A stretch of 29,256 nucleotides of DNA from Hofstenia miamia (lineage: Eukaryota > Xenacoelomorpha > Acoela > Hofsteniidae), in the NCBI GenBank assembly GCA_900660155.1, contig CABFPE010000224.1, positions 73,620 to 102,875 on the forward strand. Reading direction: 5' to 3'. The position numbers and the translations under genes were made by a program. Each line of letters opens with the position of its first letter. The stretch's first letter is position 1. Under the pieces are notes generated by a model. That model saw only the letters and a program-made list of their open reading frames with translations, searched no databases and had not been told where the DNA came from. This document shows positions 21,896 through 29,256 of this stretch, piece after piece.

Positions 21896-22146
21896 GTTTG
21901 TTGGAACAATGCGTTAGCAGATTCGTTTCAATGCATTTGTTTCTTTTAATTTTCATCAACATTGTCTACTTATCGCAGTATAGTTCGCAGCATTGAAACC
22001 ACCATCCAAAGGCTTAAAAAGACCAATTTTTTGCTGATAAAGAATGATAGCAGAATATAGTAATTCAAGGCATCAAGCAATACCTATGACAATGCAAAAT
22101 TAGTTAATCAATTAAATTAATAAGCGTACATCGATCACACTTTGTA

Positions 22147-24915
22147 TTTGATGTTTTGTTTGTAGAAATATGCGTGCTATTTATATAAAATAATTAATAT
22201 TATCATTATGAATGTGGACATACTGCAAACGAAAACACCAAAAGCCAATAGATTCAAACATCGTCAATCAGCATTTAGCCTATTCAATTAATAACATAAT
22301 GCTGAGTAGTATTTTTAGCAAAATTGATAAATTAAATGTAAATAGACTTATAATTGACTTGAACTATCATGTTTTTAAAAAATTGAATTTATTGACTCTT
22401 ACTTGTCCTAATTATATGAGGCACTTGACAATCATACATCCTTTTAATAATACTATTTGAAAAGTTTTCACTCATTTGCGTTATTGTTTTTGAGGACTTT
22501 ATTTCCTTGGTTAACTCTATTTCTTTATCATTAACATAGCTCTGATCTCAACCGCAACCGGCATAGATAGTGTAACGAATTTTATTTAAGAAGCTGATCT
22601 CCGTTAACAACGCTTATTTACATTGTAATATTGATATTGTATATGTAGCATTATTTCTTTAACAATTCACGTTCATACAATGAATTGGAGCCTTCGGATT
22701 TAATTATCGTTACGATTAGCAACAGAACCGAATATGGGCTAAGGCCGAAAAATGGACTTGATCAGGACGAAAAAGTGCGATCCATTTGCAACTTTCACAT
22801 GGGCCTGTTCCATAATGCAGGAAACGTGAATTAATTTGTCAGTTTTTTCTACATTGAAGACTCAATGTGCTTCATTGGAATTAAGATCATGAAAATCTTT
22901 TTTTCTACTTATCTTAAGATATTTATTAAGAATTTAACAGTGTAGAATCTAAGCATTTCAATTAATTTACTAATTATCTGATGACTATCAAATACGTATT
23001 TGATTCATTTATTTTTAACTTCAGTCATTACAAATGTTTACTATGTCATTATGTCTTCGTTATACTTATAAGAAATAGATTTTTTTTTTAATTTCGTCTA
23101 GTTTTTCTAATGAAAAGCTCGATTCACCTTCAACTTCTAATTAAATAAATTTGTAATGAATTATACACCAGCCATTGCGGTGACTTCCATAGTTTACCAA
23201 TTCATAATTTTTAATAAATTACAAATTTTTGGAAATATTAATCGTTTGTATTTCTCCACTGGGTCATCGATATCAGTGCAATAGTGCTTGTTATTTGATA
23301 TAGAATGTTCTTATCAATACTTGTCACGTACTGCTGATAATACCGCACTGTTTGTACGCTTCCAAGAGCCAATCAAACACACAGCGCGTGCTAACGGAGA
23401 CAATGGCTGTAATTCCATTGCCGTTATGCTGGTTATCCATATAAATCACGCAGCGTTTAAATACGGCTTTCTTGTTTGTGTAGCTATTACGCTTCGCTGC
23501 ATGTTCACCAATGAACCTTTGAATAGCAAATACATACCTGATTTATTTATTTTTTATACTGTCTCCCATTATCACCGCTTAACATTAGTGCTCTAATTAG
23601 CTAATTACAATAATATTTTCGTAAAACAACTTTACAAGTTGACGTGTCATTTGATCTTCCAGATTTTAAAAATACTTCGCCTTTTCCATCACTTCCAATA
23701 TGTACATAATCTGGCATTGATAAGAGCTTTACTTTAATACTAATCTGTCTTCGAGTTTTGGTTCAGAAAACTTTTTAAAAGGGCGGTTTTTTAAATTAGT
23801 TCACTGAGTGTAGTGAATGGGATCAATTCTTTATAGTGCTAATTTTATTAAAATGATTCGTAAATATAATAGCCAATGAGTATATAGAACGAGTTATTTA
23901 ATAGTTGTGTGTTTTATTGAAAGTTAAATCCACGCAGATTGTTTATTCTTTCAACACGTTGATCACATAAAATGCTAATAAAATTATTTCGCGCGGAGAT
24001 GACATGTCCAGTTTAAATAAAACAAATTTCCCGCTAGTAATTACAGTCGTAGTATATAGATTGTATATGATATAGTTGATAGTTTACGCCTTTTACATTT
24101 AATTCACGCAAATCTTTGCGCAAGAGACGCTTGTTTTCTGAACCATGAATTCTGCAAACAATCGAGATAAATATTTATTTGTATTTATTGAAAAGAAGAC
24201 TGGAATATTTGGGTTGACACGTTCACACCATGCTACAAACGTCTGCTAACGTTTTTTTATTAGAGAATGAAACATTTCGAATTGACACAAAATTCATTTC
24301 AAAAATGTATTGACATTGATTATTTCCTTCCTTTAGAAACAAAAGGCCGTAACTACAATAATCATAATAGAGTAAATTGATTGTATTTACAATGTTGTTG
24401 AACTAAATTTGTAGTTGAGGATGACAGTAAAATGGAAAATCGTCTATAACTACTGAACGAATACAAATTTGAATATAACACATTTTGCTTATCGAAAATA
24501 ACATTCCAAAGAATGATTTTTCTCAAATGCCGACTTGATTTAACTGAGTATGAAATGACCATATACAAAATAGCACGATGCGACATACTTCTGGGCTTTG
24601 GAACGATAGCGTAGAATTTTGAAATTAACTTTTTTAACAGAGAATAGTTCTAATTGTTTAAAATTTTCAAAAACGACTCAATAAATTTCAATTCGGTTTT
24701 TCTTGATTAAGTTCTATTTTACCAAAACTATGAAATTTAATAACTTCAGTTATCGTCAAAATCGTCCAATAAGTCAATCAATTTTATACATTTGCATGTT
24801 TGCGAGTATGTTATGAAGATTAACTTACCCTCTAATTTAAAAGTGATCTTAATCACAATGCGATTAAAATCGTAATGCCGTTTATTCTATGGCTATATAT
24901 ATATTTCCCACTTTT
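22147..24915. other. Intergenic, with a GC-richer patch at 23330-23520
   Basis: No gene is recognised. The patch at 23330-23520 is visibly richer in G and C than its surroundings, contains agccaatcaaac (a CCAAT word) and carries a 102-codon + frame (23288-23596). I recognise no domain. It could be a regulatory or old transposon segment. The remainder is AT-rich without structure I can name. Confidence 0.45.
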
Positions 24916-25107
24916 GCTATGGAAAATGCAAAAACCTTACATTTGGTTGGAAACGGCCCAAAATTTCTAAGGCAGTTAGCGGGAATCGCACTTTTTCCTC
25001 AAAAAACTAATTTTTTTGGCCATTACTCCCACAGTATTTACATTTGAACTTATATAGATTTACCATGGGGTAGGTAGATTAAAAAGGTACTACCCTGCAA
25101 AATGTGT
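24916..25107 (+). repeat. Dispersed repeat, copy 2 (inverted partner at 2007-2195)
   Basis: Reads as a diverged reverse complement of 2007-2195. Landmarks are tatggaaaatgcaaaaacc (24919), tttctaaggca (24965), ggccattactcc near 25018 and accatggggtaggta (25061). The ends resemble each other when inverted (cccacttttgc at the left, cacattttgc as the right end reversed), which hints at a TA-flanked miniature transposon. A TA run follows at once. Confidence 0.75.
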
Positions 25108-25126
25108 GTATATATATATATATATA
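25105..25126. repeat. (TG)(TA)n microsatellite
   Basis: A tgtg start followed by a TA run, abutting the dispersed repeat at the same end as the TA run near the other copy. Confidence 0.85.
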
Positions 25127-27349
25127 GCAAGGTGATAATTTTTAGCTAATCATAATAACCATATTTTATATGAGGTTGAAATATGTGTGGGATGCGTTTT
25201 ATATTAGCAGTTTTGATATGTTTTAAACACTATTTAAAAGAACTATTTTTTGCAATGTTTTTTTAAATTGATTTTTTTCAAATTTATATAGAACTTTATG
25301 GAAAGTATTTTTTGGGTTTCATTCATTCGTGCTTTCATAACCGATTGTCTATCGCAAAAACCGAAAACTTGCGTTTTGTGTATGTCTACACAACGAAAAA
25401 TAAATGTTGATAAGTTTATCATAATTCAATGTTTTTGTACTTTGAGGTGGGCCTTTTTAAGAGCAAAAAAACATTGTTTTAAACGTTTAAAACGTTTATT
25501 AGCAATTTAATAAAGCGATTTTCAATGTTTGGCAAAATGTATGCCAAATTGCAAGCTTCTATTCAAAAGTTATTCAGGCTAAAGACGACCATTTTTGTGT
25601 AAAAATTCTACTGATATCCCAAGCAATTTTTTAGGTTGGAAAGACTCTTTGAAACATTCGGAAACATTTTTTTAAATCAACCAATTATTTTTATTTTACA
25701 CTACAACAAGCTTTCTTGGGTGCAAACATTACAAATGTAAAACAACTTCACGTTTAATATTTGTTTGCAATCTTCTGAAACTGTTTACTAAAGTTTTGTA
25801 ACACCTTTAAAAGTTTTTATCTTATCAAATGTACTTTATTTCTGTCCAAAACATTTTGTAAAATACGTATTTACACATTCAATTATTATAGATATTAAAT
25901 CTAATTATAAACATAAGTTAATAATTCGTTTTGAACCTCAATATACATTCTTCATGTGTAACAATATATTTATTGATTGCCATTATGGCCATATATAAAG
26001 TTTGCCATCCATATAGCCATGAATTTTTTTCTATCAATAGTGTTACCAAAATTGGGATGGCACCATATCATAATCGGCACATTTGCTTTAAAATACAATA
26101 CAATAAGAATGTTATTGATAGTGAACTGGTATTATCAAAAGTAATGTTTAGAATTTGAACAGATATTTTAAAATGGTATATTAAAATATATAGAAAAAAT
26201 TACTATTTTCATTCAGATTCGGATATAGAATATCTCAATTGACCCACACCCAACCCCTTTTTAAAAATATGTAATTTAGCACTTGCATTAGTCAATTTTA
26301 GATTGCATTTATGTTCACATCATTGTTACTGTCTAAATTGCTGAACAGGCTTATTAATAACATTCCTTCGCCTACAATTTATCTAATTTTATGTGTTCTG
26401 TCTTTTATAAGAAACATGTTCCATAATAAATAGATGACCATTCGTGTATTTTATTAATTTCTAAGCTGAACCAGTTTATCATCAAATCTTGGATGGTGAA
26501 ATTTGATTTTTAATGGATAAATATATTTAAAATTATGCGGCATCGAAGACGTACTGACTGAAAACTCATAAGACTTTTTATCAATAATAATTTGTAAATT
26601 TTAGCTTTGAAGTGCAAAAACGCGAAAATGTAATGAACTACATATTTGGTGACAGAGAATTCCCCTAGTTACAGCAATTTTTAGTGCAAAAGTTTATAAC
26701 TTTTGAGGGGCTCAAAAATTTCTTTGCGCAGGAATTTTAAACAAAACTGCATCGCATTAGGCTGTTCAAACGTTTAAAATATATATTATTACCAATCATA
26801 CATTTAACGGCCCAATGAATTCCTATAAATCTACTGACCCTAGCAAAGGTTGCGAAGTCAGCTGTTTTTGTAAAAATATTACCAACGCATTGTCCATTAT
26901 TTTTACAATGAGCCATCACATTTAGTATATTTATAAGATTTTAAGGAAAATTTTTCTGACTGATTCTTAGTTTGTGGATCATCCATAGCAAAGTAATATA
27001 GTTAACGGGGTTAATTATATGAGAATAGGGCACAATTTTCATGAGATATGTAACAATTGTAAATTTTTAGGGTAATTTTAGTATCTTAGTTCTATTCACT
27101 TTGGCTCACTTGCACTTTTTGAAAAGTGAGAAAATATCGTTAAGTTGATTGCATACATGTAGGTCCGTAATGTACCATATCTGCGTGTATTTGTCATAAA
27201 AAAGCTTGTTAGAAAAAATAATTTATAGTTTGCGTTTGAAAATAACTATCCAATATTGTATTTTAGTTATTCTCAGCTCAAGTTTTCTTTACTTTTTGAG
27301 CAAGCATGGATGTGTCAAATAAAAATAGTTGAAATAGATATTGGACTTA
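25127..27349. other. Intergenic, nothing coding recognised
   Basis: AT-rich. At 25480-25499 gttttaaacgtttaaaacgt almost matches the reverse of 17042-17061, a shared 20-mer that may come from a common repeat. The 60-75 codon frames here (25298, 25931 +; 26737 -) have no motif. Confidence 0.5.
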
Positions 27350-28087
27350 AATGTATCCCTCGAGATATGCGGTTTCAAGTTGTGCGAGTTTCAAGTTATG
27401 CGGCAAAAATATTAGCGATAATCCTTCAAGTTATGCATGGAGAAATTCGGGTTATGCGATGTTTAAATTAATTTTAAAAAATTATTTCAAAATGCTAAAT
27501 TTGAGTCTAAGCGTAACTAATTAGCGTCGCAAGCTAAAGGTTTGAGAGAAAGTCCACTAAACGCAGGGGAGACGGCATGTTGCTCTTTTTTTGCAACCAA
27601 TGCGAGAGTACATGTACTAGATTATTACTATTACAATATAAATGAAGCATCACTAGTGAGAATAACAAAAACTAAAAGAAAACAGTTTAAATACCTCAAA
27701 TCCAATGAACATCATTCTAATTCTAATACTGTACATAGAGAGACTCTATGAGTCCGTATTCGATCTGTGATAGTGCCAAATGTCGATCTCGGAATCAGTT
27801 ACTTCTTAGCCGTTTATGAGAGCGGATGCTTTCGAATTTTCTCCCAATTAACTTGATAAATTGTTTTGTGGAAATGAATAAGTTTTAAATTGGTTTGTAT
27901 GTAATTACTTTTATAGTAATATTGCATGTCAAGTTTAAAGTAGTGTAATAATATATTTTTTATCGATAAAATATAATTTTAGCACAATTGATTCTTCTCC
28001 CATTGGTTATTACATTCAAGTTATGCGTTTTCTAGATCTGCAGTAGTATTGAAGGATTAATTAGCCGCTTATTTCGAGAGATAGCTG
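27350..28087. mobile_element. Putative pogo/Tigger-like non-autonomous element, 738 bp
   Basis: The left end, after TA at 27348-27349, reads aatgtatccctcgagatatgcgg. The right end, reversed after TA at 28088-28089, reads cagctatctctcgaaataagcgg. They agree at 17 of 23 positions, mainly in TATC.CTCGA.ATA.GCGG. A C-A-G start, a CTCGA word and repeated ttatgcg/tgcggtttcaagtt words inside the left end are reminiscent of Tigger/pogo termini. The interior (with a 69-codon frame at 27542-27751) has no recognisable transposase. The left terminus has lost the CAG. Confidence 0.45.
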
Positions 28088-28387
28088 TATGTATGTCTAT
28101 GCCAAATAATTTGCTTATTATATTCATTTTTTAGTTATTTTAACTCTTTTGTCACTTTTAGTAAGAACAAACATTATTTTATAAATGTGTCCTGTCGTTT
28201 AGAGGACGCTGTCAGAAATGACATTAAAACAATTAAATTTCCTTCTTAAAATAAATGTATATGGTTAGATAATGAAATGATCCGTGATTGTTAAAAACGA
28301 AGGTCTTTTAAAGAACGTGAAGCAACGTTTATGTTATAAGGACTTCTGTATTATATTACCCAATGCTCATTTTTGCTTTGCTTTTAG

Positions 28388-28394
28388 TTGCAAA
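28388..28394 (+). promoter_or_regulatory. 3' splice acceptor just upstream of the UQCRH start
   Basis: A pyrimidine-rich tract, ttttgctttgcttttag, ends at 28387. If used, the exon would begin at 28388, leaving only seven untranslated bases before the ATG at 28395. This could mark a cis-spliced 5' UTR exon or a spliced-leader trans-splice site. The in-frame codons before it (from 28284) are then intron and not protein. Confidence 0.6.
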
Positions 28395-28634
28395 ATGCAA
28401 GATACACACGTGAACGAACCTGTTGAGGAAGAAGACACAGTTGATCCTATGAACGAGTTAAGAGATAACTGCACGGAGGGAGTAGCTTCGAAATTTAAGG
28501 AGGCGCTTGATGGATGCAACGAAAGAGTCTCATCGCGAAGCAAAACCGCCGAAGTTTGCACTGAGGAAATGTTTAACTTCCTTCATGCTAGAGATGCTTG
28601 CGTGGCAAAGGAACTCTTTTCTAAACTAGCATAA
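28395..28634 (+). CDS. UQCRH: Ubiquinol-cytochrome c reductase hinge protein (complex III subunit)
   Basis: A 79-residue acidic protein of the mitochondrial cytochrome bc1 complex, located on the intermembrane-space side, where the family helps dock cytochrome c1 with cytochrome c. An acidic N-terminus (EPVEEEDTVDP) leads into the hinge domain. Four cysteines at residues 26, 41, 55 and 69 have the spacing of the two conserved disulfides. CNERVSSRSKTAEVCTEE and FNFLHARDACVAKELFSKL are the family signatures. Human precursor is 91 residues with a short presequence; here no obvious presequence is seen. I start at the internal ATG because a splice acceptor lies seven bases upstream; the longer frame from 28284 adds 37 residues unlike the family. 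The whole CDS sits in one exon with no lesion. Arthropod forms usually have FLHCVDHC, so this version looks non-arthropod. Confidence 0.93.
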   Translation: MQDTHVNEPVEEEDTVDPMNELRDNCTEGVASKFKEALDGCNERVSSRSKTAEVCTEEMFNFLHARDACVAKELFSKLA

Positions 28635-28675
28635 CTTCTTTTGTAATTAATTATACAAAATTGTATAATAGTTTT

Positions 28676-28681
28676 ATTAAA
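28676..28681 (+). terminator. Possible polyadenylation signal ATTAAA for UQCRH
   Basis: ATTAAA, the commonest variant of AATAAA, lies 42 bases after the stop codon. Just before it (28649-28668) is a perfect 9 bp inverted repeat, attatacaa-aa-ttgtataat, in the 3' untranslated region. Confidence 0.45.
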
Positions 28682-28822
28682 TATATACCTCACTCTTGTT
28701 TTTTTCTATCAAATAAGTTGAAATTTCATTTGTTTGTTGATGAAATATTGTTTTAAACCACAGTTATGTTTTGTATCTTTGTTTATATCGTGATAAATAA
28801 CCAGGTAATTTCAATTAATGTA

Positions 28823-28850
28823 TAGGCATTTCCCATAAGTTTTGTCGCAT
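28823..28850 (+). repeat. Probable terminal inverted repeat of the mariner element
   Basis: After TA at 28821-28822 comes taggcatttcccataagttt followed by tgtcgcat. The wording cccataagttttgtcgc is typical of mariner ends, and it sits about 50 bases beyond the transposase stop, where the 3' end of a mariner is expected. A second TA at 28823-28824 leaves the exact boundary open by two bases. The partner end is outside the window. Confidence 0.55.
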
Positions 28851-28900
28851 TTAAGAAAAATAAGAAAAATATTTATCCAACAATAATTATATTGAACAAT

Positions 28901-29256
28901 TTAGTTATCATTGTCACTTAAACGATTAAAATAATTTCCCTCGGCATCAATGCATCGTTGCCAACGACTTGGAAGCTCCATAAACGCTTTTCGGTAAAAT
29001 TCTTTACCCTTATTTGAGCTCCATTCACTCACATGACAAACTAAATCATCTTCATTTGTAAAATTTTTATCTTTAAATGATGCTTTCAAGGCACTAAAAA
29101 GATAAAAATCACTTGGTGATAAATCCGGCGAGTAAGGAGGGTGTGGAATAGGATTGATATTTAATTCTCGCAGTTTCTCTTGGGTTGCCATTGCCGTATG
29201 AGGGCGAGCATTGTCCTGGAGTAGAAACAAGTTTGTTGAATCAGAAGAGACCGATC
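28901..29256 (-). CDS. mariner transposase, C-terminal third, runs off the window
   Basis: The last 117 residues of a mariner-family transposase, the nuclear enzyme that moves the element between TA sites. The frame is open from the window edge (..SVSSDSTNLFLLQDNARPHT) to the stop at 28901-28903. QDNARPHTA carries the second catalytic Asp. PHPPYSPDLSPSDFYLFSAL carries the third, with 34 residues between the two Asps: the DD34D signature of mariner as opposed to the DD34E of Tc1. The C-terminal tail (ELPSRWQRCIDAEGNYF) also matches the family. No stop or frameshift is visible, unlike every other transposase here, so this is probably a young copy. The leftmost apparent start (TTG at 29230) is internal. 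The end of the element lies about 190 bp past the UQCRH stop. Confidence 0.93.
   Translation of the reverse strand, partial: SVSSDSTNLFLLQDNARPHTAMATQEKLRELNINPIPHPPYSPDLSPSDFYLFSALKASFKDKNFTNEDDLVCHVSEWSSNKGKEFYRKAFMELPSRWQRCIDAEGNYFNRLSDNDN

Larger units (their letters stand above)
20322..22146. repeat. Direct duplication of 912 bp around a single N (probable assembly artefact)
   Basis: Bases 20322-21233 recur as 21235-22146, offset 913, separated only by the N at 21234. By eye the sole difference is three adjacent bases near 20985 (atgtcgtttgg versus atgtttgttgg). The boundaries coincide exactly with the N: copy 1 ends tttgta just before it and copy 2 begins cattgagatcc just after. This is the signature of unmerged overlapping contig ends. 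Confidence 0.88.

Noticed and set aside
23288..23596. 102-codon frame in the GC-richer patch
   Set aside because: No recognisable domain and no splice or start context; the GC-richer base composition alone makes long frames likelier.
28284..28394. N-terminal extension of 37 residues in frame with UQCRH
   Set aside because: It has no resemblance to the family and ends in a pyrimidine-rich splice acceptor; it is best read as intron or upstream sequence.
1..29256. CRISPR arrays, tRNA or rRNA genes, operons, bacterial promoters
   Set aside because: None seen by eye. The sequence is eukaryotic in character, and the short repeats present are microsatellites, minisatellites or transposon ends.

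Overview
This is an AT-rich stretch of animal nuclear genome. It shows no bacterial gene packing. It holds one recognisable host gene, a small mitochondrial complex III subunit (UQCRH/QCR6 hinge protein) near the right end, in a landscape of decayed transposable elements: Tc1-like, mariner, piggyBac, hAT, non-LTR retrotransposons and short non-autonomous inverted-repeat elements. The hinge protein ends in FLHARDACVAKELFSKL. As far as I recall, that resembles vertebrate, cnidarian and lophotrochozoan versions more than the arthropod form (FLHCVDHC), so I favour a non-arthropod invertebrate. This is inference only; species and phylum are not settled.

Layout. 1-1625: a Tc1-like element with a broken transposase, present twice around a single N. 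1647-1936: a short inverted-repeat element flanked by TA. 2007-2195: a dispersed repeat whose inverted partner lies at 24916-25107. 3036-3640: degenerate minisatellites. 4003-5567: a nearly full-length but shattered piggyBac transposase on the minus strand. 8290-9113: the 3' part of a LINE with an (ATT)n tail, followed by a second (ATT)n tail. 10150-11260: LINE reverse transcriptase remnants on the minus strand. 12770-13006: a possible mariner scrap. 13995-14440: a second Tc1-like remnant. 14757-15800: a ~300 bp tandem repeat of four units, with an 8-N gap. 17325-17654 and 19776-20057: two copies of one hAT-type miniature element, each with a perfect 8 bp target duplication. 20322-22146: a hAT transposase remnant, doubled around a single N. 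27350-28087: a putative pogo/Tigger-like non-autonomous element. 28395-28634: UQCRH. 28823-29256: the 3' third of a well-preserved mariner running off the window.

Apart from UQCRH, the coding potential I can defend is transposon-derived and mostly broken. The mariner is the only transposase stretch without a visible lesion. I found no operon-like or otherwise novel multi-gene system. The most useful observations are (a) that all three N-gaps sit between near-identical flanks, so two apparent tandem duplications of 736 and 912 bp are probably assembly artefacts, and (b) several apparently unnamed short transposon families whose ends can be set from inverted repeats and target duplications. No search or computation could be run; family calls rest on motifs read by eye.
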